From Catalimonadaceae bacterium JC749 (GTDB lineage: Bacteria > Bacteroidota > Bacteroidia > Cytophagales > Cyclobacteriaceae): a stretch of 64,000 nucleotides of DNA. Shown here piece after piece: positions 36,683-45,580 of the stretch; positions within the stretch are counted from its first letter, which is position 1; each line of letters starts with the position of its first letter. The stretch spans positions 124,001 through 188,000 of the forward strand of contig JAJNNC010000003.1 of NCBI GenBank assembly GCA_021730635.1, given 5' to 3'. The notes below the pieces were generated by a model. The model had not been told where the DNA came from. It saw nothing but the letters and a program-made list of their open reading frames with translations, and did not search any database. Position numbers and translations under genes: made by a program.

Positions 36683-37936
36683 TTAATCTCTGAGTTTACT
36701 AAAAATAGCGATAGCATTGTGTCCACCAAAACCAAAAGTATTGCTCATGGCCACGTTAACTTCTTTCTCAACAGCCCTTCCTATGGTCAGATCCAGTTTA
36801 GCAGGAATGGCTTCATCTACCTGCCGGGTGTTGATGGTGGGCGGTATCATGCCATGTTGAATGGCCAGAATACTGGCTACGGCTTCAATGGCGCCCGCAG
36901 CCCCTAACAAATGGCCTGTCATGGATTTGGTGGCACTCACACTGATTTTGCTTAAACTTTCTCCAAACAACTTTGCGATCGCGTGCATCTCACTCACATC
37001 GCCAAGGGGTGTAGAGGTGGCATGGGCATTGATATAATCTACTGCGTCGGGAGACAAGCCAGCATCTTCCAATGCATCTTGCATAGCCAGATAAGCCCCC
37101 AAACCTTCCGGATGCGTAGCTGTCATATGATAAGCATCAGCAGCATTCCCTCCACCGACTACCTCTGCATATATCTTAGCCCCTCTTTTTCGGGCATGCT
37201 CGAGTTCTTCCAAGATGAGAGTAGCCGACCCTTCTCCTAATACAAATCCATCCCGTTCCTGGTCGAAAGGACGTGAGGCTGTTTGCGGATCTTCATTTCT
37301 GGTGGAAAGTGCTTTCATAGCGTTGAAACCACCCACACTGGCTTCTGTGACAGAAGCTTCCGATCCACCTGTAATGATCATATTGGCTTTACCCAGGCGG
37401 ATATAGTTGTAGGCATCAATGATAGCATTGGTAGAAGAAGCACAGGCAGATACCGTAATGAAATTGACCCCTCTGAGTCCGTATTTGATAGAAATAAGAC
37501 CCGCACTCATATCGGCCAGTATTTTGGTGATAAAGAAAGGATTAAACCTGGGGTTTTTACCTGTCTCCGCATAGTTAATTATTTCATCCTGAAAAGACCA
37601 GATACCCCCGATACCGGATGACCAAATGACGCCCACCTTGTTGGTATTTATTTTTTCAAAGTCCACCTGAGCATCGCGAACCGCTTCTTCTGTGGTGGTA
37701 AGGGCATACTGACAGAAGGTATCCATCTTGCGTGCCTCTTTTTTATCCATAAAGTTGAGAGGATCATAGCCTTTTACTTCACAGGCAAATTTGGTTTTGA
37801 ACAGGGTTGTATCAAATTTGGTAATGGGAGCCGCACCACTTACCCCTTCCAGTAAGGCCTGGCGGTATTCTTCTACATTATTTCCTATGGGTGTCAGGGC
37901 GCCCATACCTGTTACGACTACTCTTTTTAGTTGCAT
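36683..37936 (-). CDS. fabF: 3-oxoacyl-[ACP] synthase II
   Basis: A 417-residue condensing enzyme that elongates acyl-ACP with malonyl-ACP. VSACASS (Cys165) is the nucleophile. NAHATSTPLGD and KSMTGHLLGAAGA give the two catalytic histidines and lysine, and SNTFGFGGHNAIAIF closes the fold. The length is normal. It starts 15 bp after the TetR-family gene and precedes a methyltransferase by 7 bp. Unlike housekeeping FabF it has no adjacent acpP, which suggests an inducible paralogue, although I cannot see the rest of the genome. Confidence 0.93.
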   Translation of the reverse strand: MQLKRVVVTGMGALTPIGNNVEEYRQALLEGVSGAAPITKFDTTLFKTKFACEVKGYDPLNFMDKKEARKMDTFCQYALTTTEEAVRDAQVDFEKINTNKVGVIWSSGIGGIWSFQDEIINYAETGKNPRFNPFFITKILADMSAGLISIKYGLRGVNFITVSACASSTNAIIDAYNYIRLGKANMIITGGSEASVTEASVGGFNAMKALSTRNEDPQTASRPFDQERDGFVLGEGSATLILEELEHARKRGAKIYAEVVGGGNAADAYHMTATHPEGLGAYLAMQDALEDAGLSPDAVDYINAHATSTPLGDVSEMHAIAKLFGESLSKISVSATKSMTGHLLGAAGAIEAVASILAIQHGMIPPTINTRQVDEAIPAKLDLTIGRAVEKEVNVAMSNTFGFGGHNAIAIFSKLRD

Positions 37937-37951
37937 TTTATTTGGTATATG

Positions 37952-38527
37952 TTAAATTGATGTTTTCAAATCTGTTTTGATCTGCGCTATTATATGATAA
38001 AAATGTTCATTACCGCAGATTCTGGCGAGTTGTAGAGCCCCGGTCAAACTACTGGCTGTAGCAGCAGCTTTGTAGTGTGCAGGCCCTTCAAAATGAAAGT
38101 CGCCGGATATCCGTCCTGTTTCCAGTAGTTTTGTCAGCCAAGTTAAGATTTCGCTGGCCAAAGCCAATGCTTCCTTTTTGACAGAGGCGGGCAGTGTATA
38201 ATAAGCGCTGGCAGCAATAGCAATCAGGCATACCTTGTTATCCTCATGCAGGTTTGTTTGATATACTTCAATAAACCCATCAAGCTGTGCCCAGCAATCT
38301 ACCCCTGTCTGCCATCTGTTGACAAGCGCATGAAATCTTTCTCGGTTTCTTCTGATAATATCAGCTCCCAGATGCTCTTTGGACGGAAAATAATAATGAA
38401 TCGCTGCATTTTTAATACCAAGTTGAGAAGAAATATGCTGGTAGCTGAAAGCATTGTAACCCAGCCGCTGCATTAAACCTTCGGCTATATCTAGAATTCT
38501 TGTTTTGGTATCTGAACGTGAGGCCAT
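37952..38527 (-). CDS. TetR/AcrR-family transcriptional regulator
   Basis: A 191-residue protein. Residues about 8-54 form the TetR helix-turn-helix (ILDIAEGLMQRLGYNAFSYQHISSQLGIKNAAIHYYFPSK, written here in the order seen). The remaining helices are a divergent ligand-binding and dimer domain with no obvious match. The gene is the first of a unit with fabF 15 bp downstream. A perfect palindrome lies inside its own promoter (38551-38568), so autorepression is expected. The likely ligand is an acyl-CoA or fatty-acid derivative by analogy with neighbouring fabF, but this is inference. Confidence 0.9.
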   Translation of the reverse strand: MASRSDTKTRILDIAEGLMQRLGYNAFSYQHISSQLGIKNAAIHYYFPSKEHLGADIIRRNRERFHALVNRWQTGVDCWAQLDGFIEVYQTNLHEDNKVCLIAIAASAYYTLPASVKKEALALASEILTWLTKLLETGRISGDFHFEGPAHYKAAATASSLTGALQLARICGNEHFYHIIAQIKTDLKTSI

Positions 38528-38541
38528 TTTCTTTAGAAAGG

Positions 38542-38573
38542 CAAATATATTTACTTACTAGTAAGTAAGCAAA
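38542..38573 (-). promoter_or_regulatory. Promoter of the TetR-fabF unit
   Basis: On the minus strand TTTG (38570-38573) is followed by a 20-nt spacer and TATATTTG (38542-38549). Both elements are perfect for the Bacteroidota housekeeping sigma factor. The ATG of the TetR gene begins 14 bases beyond the -7 element. Confidence 0.75.
38551..38568. promoter_or_regulatory. 18-bp perfect palindrome, likely TetR operator
   Basis: ttacttactagtaagtaa reads the same on both strands and exactly occupies the spacer between -33 and -7. Binding of a TetR dimer there would block RNA polymerase. No second copy was seen in this window. Confidence 0.75.
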
Positions 38574-38859
38574 CATAAAGATGCCTTATCTTTTTATATA
38601 GGCTTTCTTATCGGGGAGAGAAATTTATTTTGTTCAAAAAAAAGGTGAAAGAATTATAAATAATGCAAGAGGTTGTGCCTCAATACCTTGCAAAAACTAC
38701 TAAAATATTACATTCTAAAACCACAAGGGTTACCTATTGAAAATTCAAAATTACTAATCCTGAGTATATTTATAAAACTGGAAAAAATTGGCCTCATTAG
38801 TATTAGTGTACCATAATTCAGCGGAGTGAAAAGGCAATGTTTAAAATCATCTTACATTA
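38574..38859. other. Intergenic region between TetR promoter and histidine kinase
   Basis: About 285 AT-rich bases divergent between the TetR unit and the kinase gene. No gene or good plus-strand promoter match found. Together with the promoter it makes a 332-bp gap. Confidence 0.4.
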
Positions 38860-40164
38860 GTGAATCTCTATCGTAAAACGATTAATCCAGAATTTAGCGC
38901 CAGACTTCAGCGCCATAGTAAATGCCTTCTACATTTGTCTATATCTCTGTTAGGGATTCTTCCTCACTTTACCATAGGAGACAGCTTAAAAGATGAATTT
39001 TCCCTTCCCTGCCACTCTACTCACAGGATTATTGAAAACAGCAGCTTACCTCTTGATAATCAGAAGATTGTTAGGATATCCCTTCACGCCGGACGACAAA
39101 CCCCTATTTATCCTGCTACACAGTATGCCCATAATCTTGCGATTTGGTCAGGAATCACACGTGGCTTAGATTTTACAAAAAATGAAATAATTTATGCTGC
39201 AAGATCTGTCCCGGACAAAAGAGGTGACATACTGCTACAGGCGGTTGCTCCGCAACCAAAACTGGCTGATAATGTACAGCTGAGACCACTTCAAATTACC
39301 GGTTTTATTATTCTAATCGTACTAGCCCTGCTGCTCATCCTGGCAGGGGTTAATTACAACCGAAGCAGAAGACTAAAAATTAACAACAAGAGACTTGCCC
39401 ATATGGTACAACTAAGAACAGAAAGCATCGAACGCCAAAAACTGGAGTTAGAACAAAACGATGCTATTAAAAGTAAACTTTTGTCCGTTATTTCTCACGA
39501 TCTGAGAAGTCCATTAAGCTCTTTAAAAGGGTTACTGGAATTATTAGATGCGGGTGCCTTATCACCGGAAGAATTTGTAGGACTCTCCAAAGACATTGAC
39601 GACCAGGTCAATAATCTCATTAGCCTGATGGACAACCTGCTTACCTGGATTAAATCCCAGATGCAGGGCATTGAGTTAAAGAAAGGAAATGTGAACCTGT
39701 TCCCATTGGTAGAGGAGAATCTGAGACTTTTCAGAACCGTAGCCATAAAGAAGGGGATTGTGCTGTACAACCAAATTCCACGGGACACCAAGATCTTTGC
39801 AGACCCTGATATGCTGAAACTGGTATTGAGAAATCTTTTAGCCAATGCTATTAAATTCACCTACGCTGGCGGTGAAGTAAAGGTCTCTGTATACGAGTAC
39901 CATCATGAATTAGTAATTTGTGTTTCGGACACGGGTATTGGTATGAACCAGGAACAGCAGGAAAAATTGTTTCATCTCCATACACAAAACAGTGTGAGAG
40001 GCACTGCCAATGAAATCGGAAATGGACTGGGGCTCATACTCTGTAAAGAGTTTATTGAGATCAGTGGCGGAAAAATATGGGTAGAAAGCGTTCCTAAAAA
40101 GGGCAGCACCTTTAAATTTACGATTGAGAAATTCCAGCCAAATTTACAGGTCCGTTTGGGATAA
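38860..40164 (+). CDS. Membrane sensor histidine kinase
   Basis: A 434-residue kinase starting at GTG 38860; the only ATG nearby upstream (38837) is stopped after seven codons. The N-terminal ~145 residues are an unrecognised, probably extracytoplasmic region, with a weak hydrophobic stretch near residues 23-38. Then come a membrane helix (about 146-167), a short coiled coil, and a HisKA domain with VISHDLRSPLSSL (phosphorylated His213). The ATPase domain has NLLANAIKF (N box), VSDTGIGM (G1) and GNGLGLILCKEF (G2). No response-regulator gene is adjacent, so it is an orphan kinase. Confidence 0.85.
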   Translation: MNLYRKTINPEFSARLQRHSKCLLHLSISLLGILPHFTIGDSLKDEFSLPCHSTHRIIENSSLPLDNQKIVRISLHAGRQTPIYPATQYAHNLAIWSGITRGLDFTKNEIIYAARSVPDKRGDILLQAVAPQPKLADNVQLRPLQITGFIILIVLALLLILAGVNYNRSRRLKINNKRLAHMVQLRTESIERQKLELEQNDAIKSKLLSVISHDLRSPLSSLKGLLELLDAGALSPEEFVGLSKDIDDQVNNLISLMDNLLTWIKSQMQGIELKKGNVNLFPLVEENLRLFRTVAIKKGIVLYNQIPRDTKIFADPDMLKLVLRNLLANAIKFTYAGGEVKVSVYEYHHELVICVSDTGIGMNQEQQEKLFHLHTQNSVRGTANEIGNGLGLILCKEFIEISGGKIWVESVPKKGSTFKFTIEKFQPNLQVRLG

Positions 40165-40238
40165 CACCCTGTCAGCGTTACGTGAAACAAGAAAATAAAC
40201 AGCAGCATACCACTTACTGCTAAAAGTATTCTCTTAAA

Positions 40239-40943
40239 TTGCAACTTGATTCTCTCACGTTCGTTACTACCGAAAACTACATAGCCTTGAACTTCATAGA
40301 AATACAGCAAAAGATAAGGGAGTATCAGGAGGCTGGAAAAAAACTCTTTACGACCTCCTCCTTCCAATCGCATAGCCTGGTATTACTCCACCTTATCAGT
40401 CGAATTGATCGTACCATCCCTGTGTACTTCATCAACACTGGGTATCATTTTCCGGAAACCTTAACATTTGTAGAGGAGGTAGCCGATCGTTTTGGTTTGC
40501 GAGTCAAACCCTTAAATCCCCTTGTCCCTAAAAATCACCAGCGGGATGCAGAGGGTAATCTGTTATTTACCTCCGACCCTGACTTCTGCTGTTACCTCAA
40601 CAAAACCCAACCGATGGAACTGGTATTGCAGGAGTATGACATCTGGATTAACGGCGTGCGGGCCGACCAAAGTGCTGCCCGTTTTGCCATGAAGGTAGAG
40701 CAACCGGCACCCCACGGTGTGCTGCGCTTTCACCCTATGCTAGATTGGTCTGCCAGAATGGTGTATGCTTATCTGCGAGAACATGACCTGCCCCGCCACC
40801 CTTTAGAGTCCCAGGGGTATGTCAGTATTGGATGTGAGCCTTGTACCAAAAGATTTGATCCTGAGATGCAGGAGCGAGAAGCCCGTTGGTACGGAATGAA
40901 TAAGACGGAATGCGGCTTGCACACCGATCTCATCCATCAGTAA
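40239..40943 (+). CDS. cysH: Phosphoadenylyl/adenylyl-sulfate reductase
   Basis: A 234-residue thiol-dependent reductase of assimilatory sulfate reduction. VYFINTGYHFPETL is the P-loop-like nucleotide binding region. DFCCYLNK plus GCEPCTKRF give the CC...CxxC pattern that binds [4Fe-4S] in adenylyl-sulfate (APS) reductases. KTECGLH holds the catalytic C-terminal cysteine. The presence of the cluster cysteines favours APS over PAPS as substrate. No ATG exists upstream of the conserved region: TTG 40239 or TTG 40287 must be used, and the second matches usual N-termini better. No other cys genes are near. Confidence 0.88.
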   Translation: MQLDSLTFVTTENYIALNFIEIQQKIREYQEAGKKLFTTSSFQSHSLVLLHLISRIDRTIPVYFINTGYHFPETLTFVEEVADRFGLRVKPLNPLVPKNHQRDAEGNLLFTSDPDFCCYLNKTQPMELVLQEYDIWINGVRADQSAARFAMKVEQPAPHGVLRFHPMLDWSARMVYAYLREHDLPRHPLESQGYVSIGCEPCTKRFDPEMQEREARWYGMNKTECGLHTDLIHQ

Positions 40944-41037
40944 GTAAGCAGCCCCTGCCAACGTTCTTATGTCTGAGGAGAGGGTCGTAGCCGAGGCCAG
41001 ACTATTTTCTTCTTATCGCATTAATGTTTAACAATCC

Positions 41038-41970
41038 ATGAAAGTATTAGTGACGGGAGGTGCCGGATACATCGGTACGGAGTTGGTAACCCGCTTATTA
41101 CAGAACCCCCATACAGACGAAGTTATTGTTTACGATAATCTGAGCCGGCACAACTACAATTTCTTTTTAGGTCACAATGTCTATGACCGCGCAGCCAATT
41201 TAAAGGTAAAGCTCACTTTTGTGAACGGTGACCTTTTAGATACACGAAAATTGAGAAAGTACCTGGAAGGAGTGGAAGTGGTTTATCATCTGGCTGCCAA
41301 AGTGATCACGCCCTTTATGACTACCGACGGTCATTTCTTTGAACAAACCAACAACTGGGGAACCGCCGAACTGGTCTATGCTATCGAAGAGATGGACCAT
41401 ATACAAAGAGTCATATTTACCAGCAGCACATCCATTTATGGAGCAGCCCATGCCGATGACAACAGTTTGCCCAATCCTCAGACAATCTACGGCTTCTCAA
41501 AGCTGAGAGGTGAAGAACATGTGCGGCGATTATTCCCGAAAAAGAAAACCTATGTAATTCGTTGTGGTAATGTGTATGGCTACAACCGAAGCATGCGGTT
41601 TGATGCAGTGATCAACCGGTTTATGTTTGAAGCCAATTTCAACCGCCGTATCTCTATCCACGGAAATGGCAAGCAGCGGAGAGCGTTTGTCCATATCAGG
41701 ACTGTGGCAGAGGTGCTGGCCCAGTTGCTGGAAGCAGAACTACCTTCAGACACTTACAATCTGGTAGAGAAAAATTTACAGGTGTTGGATATCGTGGATG
41801 TGCTCAAAACCATTTATCCCGACCTGGAATTTATTTTTGTGAATCAGCATATCACTCTGAGAGAAATTACGGTAGATACGCAACTGAAACTGGATCAGTT
41901 TGTGACCAGGGAAAGGGAAGCCTCGCTACTTCAGGAACTTGAAGAATTCAAAGCGAGATTTTCTTTTTGA
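41038..41970 (+). CDS. NAD-dependent nucleotide-sugar epimerase/dehydratase
   Basis: A 310-residue extended short-chain dehydrogenase. VLVTGGAGYIGTELV is the NAD-binding G-x2-G-x2-G loop. VVYHLAAKV and FTSSTSIYGAAH hold the catalytic Ser/Thr region, and TIYGFSKLRGE gives the YxxxK. YVIRCGNVYGYN follows. This fits UDP-glucose 4-epimerase-like enzymes for surface-glycan precursors. The exact sugar cannot be assigned. The converging gene's terminator lies just after its stop. Confidence 0.87.
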   Translation: MKVLVTGGAGYIGTELVTRLLQNPHTDEVIVYDNLSRHNYNFFLGHNVYDRAANLKVKLTFVNGDLLDTRKLRKYLEGVEVVYHLAAKVITPFMTTDGHFFEQTNNWGTAELVYAIEEMDHIQRVIFTSSTSIYGAAHADDNSLPNPQTIYGFSKLRGEEHVRRLFPKKKTYVIRCGNVYGYNRSMRFDAVINRFMFEANFNRRISIHGNGKQRRAFVHIRTVAEVLAQLLEAELPSDTYNLVEKNLQVLDIVDVLKTIYPDLEFIFVNQHITLREITVDTQLKLDQFVTREREASLLQELEEFKARFSF

Positions 41971-41975
41971 GAAAC

Positions 41976-42008
41976 AAAAAACCGCCTCAATTTTTACTGT
42001 TGAGACGG
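41976..42008 (-). terminator. Intrinsic terminator of the coiled-coil gene
   Basis: Stem arms 41982-41990 (ccgcctcaa) and 42000-42008 (ttgagacgg). The single c/a mismatch on the plus strand becomes a G-U pair on the minus-strand RNA, where it is followed by six T's (41981-41976). It may also slow plus-strand transcripts. Confidence 0.65.
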
Positions 42009-42035
42009 CTTCTTCTCTAATAGAAAATTAATCTG

Positions 42036-42710
42036 TTAATAAAATCTGGATTTATCTTTCTGGCCGGTCATCGCTTTCAGTTCTTCCACCATATTCCTTT
42101 CGGTTTGCAGCTCTCTTCTCAACTTTCTCTCCCTTTCCAGAGCCGTCTTTCTGAATTCTTCCAGCTCATGCTGTAAGGAACGAAAATCGTATCGCGTTTT
42201 GGCTGTAACCCTATTGCTTCTTTTAAACTGGTAAATGGCAAAGGCCAACAACAACGCTAGTACAGAAACTGAAATCCAAAAGAAAGTAAGAAAGCTCTCT
42301 TTCATAATATCGATACCCAGCACATTGATGTGCGTGCTGGCATGTTCACTGGCCTGGATAGACTCGTCCTTGTCTGTGATTGTTTCATTCAGTTTCTGAA
42401 TCTGCTGATTTTGGTCGACAACTTTGGCTTGTGTTTCATTGAGCTGTTGTTGGAAATTGGCAATAGAATCCTGGATGTTCACCCAAAACTGATTCAGATT
42501 CGTTTCTTTCACAACTCTGTATTCTTGCCAACGATTGGATTTTTTTTTCAGCAGTACAAACTGCTCTGTCAAGGTGTTGGCGACTTCTTCCTCTGGTGCT
42601 TGTGCTTGTGCTGGTGTTTGAGTGGTTGCAGCGTTTTGAGCAGCAAGGCTCAAAGAAAAGCAGCAGAGAATTCCCACTAGGACAGTACGAAAGTTGATAG
42701 TTTTCATCAT
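42036..42710 (-). CDS. Coiled-coil membrane protein of unknown function
   Basis: A 224-residue exported or membrane protein. A signal peptide (TVLVGILCCFSLSLAAQ) is followed by a proline/alanine stretch, a first coiled coil (about 70-115, with repeated Q/N/E such as NFQQQLNETQAKVVDQNQQI), one membrane helix (FLTFFWISVSVLALLLAFAIYQF, about 140-162) and a second, cytoplasmic charged coiled coil (LQHELEEFRKTALERERKLRREL). Adjacent ATGs at 42710 and 42707 both suit. I do not recognise a function. A coiled coil on each side of the membrane suggests a structural or signalling bridge. It has its own terminator. Confidence 0.75.
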   Translation of the reverse strand: MMKTINFRTVLVGILCCFSLSLAAQNAATTQTPAQAQAPEEEVANTLTEQFVLLKKKSNRWQEYRVVKETNLNQFWVNIQDSIANFQQQLNETQAKVVDQNQQIQKLNETITDKDESIQASEHASTHINVLGIDIMKESFLTFFWISVSVLALLLAFAIYQFKRSNRVTAKTRYDFRSLQHELEEFRKTALERERKLRRELQTERNMVEELKAMTGQKDKSRFY

Positions 42711-43172
42711 CACTAAGTTATTACAAATGGTATGGCAAAATCCGTGCAACAGCCATAAAGGCTACAAAGGTAATAATGTTTAACGTTTATGAAAAACACT
42801 ACTTTGGAATTGTACGTTCGGTTTATGCCAAAATAAGTTTTCCTTCCTTAACGAAAATCATCTCATTTTCTGATAATTACAACTTATTATGTGGTAAAAA
42901 AAGATAATTATTATTAGCTAGATTGTATAATACCATTTTAACTTGGATAAATTTCATAAATCCGCCTGATGTCTGGTATCCGCGGTAAAATTCATTCCAG
43001 GCAGTGCCGAAACAATACCAGGTGAGAAAAATTTTCTTTATACAGAGCGTTGCTTTACAAAGGGCAGGCAATAGATGAATATAGGAAATACCCTATATTT
43101 CCATCTGTCTGATACGGCTGTTTTGATAAAAACTGACTGCCAGATTGGCCATCAGTGCTCATCAAAGGGCGA
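42711..43172. other. AT-rich intergenic region
   Basis: About 460 bases, with an AT-rich core near 42860-42930. No gene supported; minus-strand frames of 64 codons have no recognisable features. Confidence 0.5.
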
Positions 43173-43679
43173 TTATCTGATGTCCAGTTTCTCATGATGG
43201 CCCGCATCTCTGGCTGACTTTCCTGTGAGAGTAGCTTTAACAAAACCATATAGCTGAACCATCTTGCTGGAAGCTACATCCCAGTATTCTGCCTTGTCGA
43301 CGGTTATTTTTAGCAAGGCAACGTCCGGCGTATCTAAACCATCGGGAAACCAGGCTTTCAGGGAAGGATTCCACAAATCGTGCATCTTTGCCTTGTCCTT
43401 CACAATTTCCGCTTTACCGGAAACCGAGATATACGTATCAGCGCCAGGGTCAGCATAGGCCAGATTGACCCTACTGTCGTGGGCAATGGCACTGGCTTTA
43501 TCCGTATGATCACTGGTGAAGAACCAAAGAATACCCGTAGATTCCGCTTCTGTGGTATACATAGGGCGCGACCGTAAATGTCCGTCTTCTTCTTCGGTCG
43601 TTAACATAGCCACCTTCACTTTTTCTATTTTCTCTTTCAGTTTGATGGCAGCATCCGGGTTGGAAGGTTGATCATGCAT
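43173..43679 (-). CDS. Pyridoxamine-5'-phosphate-oxidase-fold general stress protein
   Basis: A 168-residue flavin-binding split-barrel protein like Bacillus GsiB/YdaG-type general stress protein 26. VAMLTTEEEDGHLRSRPMY is the flavin-binding strand pair. LWFFTSDHTDKASAIAHDSRVNLAYADP and YISVSGKAEIVKDK complete the barrel. It lacks the catalytic C-terminus of PdxH, so it is a redox or flavin-storage protein rather than a vitamin B6 enzyme. Confidence 0.85.
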   Translation of the reverse strand: MHDQPSNPDAAIKLKEKIEKVKVAMLTTEEEDGHLRSRPMYTTEAESTGILWFFTSDHTDKASAIAHDSRVNLAYADPGADTYISVSGKAEIVKDKAKMHDLWNPSLKAWFPDGLDTPDVALLKITVDKAEYWDVASSKMVQLYGFVKATLTGKSARDAGHHEKLDIR

Positions 43680-43825
43680 AGCAAATATGATTAGATTTTT
43701 GATTCTACTTTCGAAAAAACACTTACAGTGTAACCTGCAGCTACAGACAATGTTTATGGTTTTCTACGAAAATAAAGCAGTAACTTTTTTCAATACCGAA
43801 TAAAAATAGTAGCGGCCAACAGGGC

Positions 43826-44608
43826 TTATCGAACATCCATTTGCCGGGTATGCCAATAGCCTGAAACGGTAAAAAGCGCAAAATACAACAGACTATAAAG
43901 CTCTATTTCACTGAGGATACCCCAATGAGCTACAGCGTATTGTCCCCGATACACCTGAGTATATAGTAGTGGGTAAGCATACGGAATCCACTGAACAACG
44001 GGCTCACTTTCTATCAGGATGGTAGCCATGACAAAGCCAATCACCCCGGTTCCCAGCGGTACAATGAAGCTCTTGAACCGCATACTGATCCAATACTGAA
44101 TGGCCAGTAGCCCCAGCACCGAAAGAATAGTTTTGAAAGCCAGCGAAAACACTTGCCCCATGTCCGGAAGATGGCTTAACAACCCCCGGGAAGGCTGTAA
44201 GATACCCAGCACCACACCCGACAGCAGCATACCTGTTATAAAGTAGGCATGCGCACAGGCAAAGAGCAGGATGATGAATACCAGTTTTGAAGTGTATAAA
44301 TGCCAGCGGGACACTCCCAACACATACAAATGCTTCCACATATTTCCCCTATGTTCCAGGTGGGTCACCAGACTGGCAATGATGATCACAAAGAGAGGCA
44401 GCAACATAAAGTCGGTACCAGCGTAGTAAAAATCAACCAGGTGCTTCCAGGGATTACCTGCCGCAGACATGCCTTTTTCCGGACTGGCCCAAAGAATGAG
44501 AAAGAAAGCCAGCAGGATACAGGTGGTTCCAATCCATGCTAGCCAAAAGGCAAAGGAATTCCGGCCTTTCAGGATCTCCGCCTCTAAGCTTCTACGAAAT
44601 GAATGCAT
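43826..44608 (-). CDS. ABC-2 type transporter permease
   Basis: A 260-residue membrane protein with six predicted helices (about 17-38, 55-75, 103-130, 143-167, 180-200, 235-252). The fold and length fit ABC-2 permeases that work with a BcrA/NatA-type ATPase. The start overlaps the ATPase gene by 17 bp, so translation is probably coupled. It is the last gene of the four-gene unit with MBL, GT39 and ATPase genes. The substrate is unknown; related systems export antibiotics, lantibiotics or sodium. Confidence 0.87.
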   Translation of the reverse strand: MHSFRRSLEAEILKGRNSFAFWLAWIGTTCILLAFFLILWASPEKGMSAAGNPWKHLVDFYYAGTDFMLLPLFVIIIASLVTHLEHRGNMWKHLYVLGVSRWHLYTSKLVFIILLFACAHAYFITGMLLSGVVLGILQPSRGLLSHLPDMGQVFSLAFKTILSVLGLLAIQYWISMRFKSFIVPLGTGVIGFVMATILIESEPVVQWIPYAYPLLYTQVYRGQYAVAHWGILSEIELYSLLYFALFTVSGYWHTRQMDVR

Positions 44609-45566
44609 GTGCTTTTTCAGTCAGGTGCAGATACAAATCCTCTAGTGAGGCTTCCTTAGGACCGATCTGATAAATCTCCAGTTGTGCTTCCCGAAGTACA
44701 TCAATGGCCTGGGTAATGGCAGACATGTGCGGTACAAAAAATGAAACCAACGGGCTAGCCTGATTCATGTCGAAACCATGCGCCAGGAGAATCTGATAGG
44801 CTTTAAGGTTGTCGCTGATATCCAGAAATATTTCCTGATGGCTTGCGTATTGCTGTTTTAAGTCAGAAACCGAACCTTGGTAAAGCAGGCGACCTTGTTG
44901 GATGATACCTACATAGTCGCAAACAAGTTCCACTTCATGAAGCAGATGGCTGGAGAGTATAGTGGTTTTTCCGGTTTGCTGCTGGAGACGTTGTATCAGG
45001 TTACGCATATCAATGATACCCTGGGGATCCATTCCATTGGTCGGTTCGTCCAGAATGAGCAGGTCCGGATCGGGCAAGAGTGCCAAGGCTACGCCCAATC
45101 TTTGTTTCATCCCGGTAGAATAGTGACTCACCTTTTTAAGCGCCATTTCCTCCATCTGCACGATAGCCAGCACCTCCTCTATCCTTTGAAAAGAAAGATG
45201 CCGGTATAAGCAACTTATTTTCAGGTTTTCCCATCCCGACAAATGGGGGTACAAAGGAGGCTCTTCAATCAAAATACCCATCCGGGAGCAAACTTGCCGA
45301 TGATGCGCCGGTAACCTTTGACCAAACAGCTCTACACTGCCTGTATCCGGTGGTAAAAGTCCGGTAATCAGCTTCAAAACTGTAGATTTTCCTGCACCAT
45401 TTTGTCCCAGCAGCCCGAAAGTGACACCCTTCGGAATTTGTAAGGAAAGTTGTTGCACTGCCGGTAGTTGGCGAGTTGTATAGGCAAAGTTAACTGCATG
45501 AGTTTCTACGATATACCCAGCACGCTCTTTTCCTTCTTCTTTCGGCTGACTTGTGTGATTACGCAT
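44592..45566 (-). CDS. ABC transporter ATP-binding protein
   Basis: A 324-residue ATPase. LGQNGAGKSTVLK is Walker A, YSTGMKQRLGVALAL the signature, and LLILDEPTNGMDPQG Walker B. LSSHLLHEVELVCDYVG contains the H-loop. The C-terminal ~110 residues are the extra domain of BcrA-type ATPases. It overlaps the permease gene by 17 bp and follows the GT39 gene by 14 bp. The first ~16 residues are a hydrophilic extension not in most relatives, so the start may be further in. Confidence 0.92.
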   Translation of the reverse strand: MRNHTSQPKEEGKERAGYIVETHAVNFAYTTRQLPAVQQLSLQIPKGVTFGLLGQNGAGKSTVLKLITGLLPPDTGSVELFGQRLPAHHRQVCSRMGILIEEPPLYPHLSGWENLKISCLYRHLSFQRIEEVLAIVQMEEMALKKVSHYSTGMKQRLGVALALLPDPDLLILDEPTNGMDPQGIIDMRNLIQRLQQQTGKTTILSSHLLHEVELVCDYVGIIQQGRLLYQGSVSDLKQQYASHQEIFLDISDNLKAYQILLAHGFDMNQASPLVSFFVPHMSAITQAIDVLREAQLEIYQIGPKEASLEDLYLHLTEKAHAFIS

Positions 45567-45580
45567 TCGGATACTTTGGC

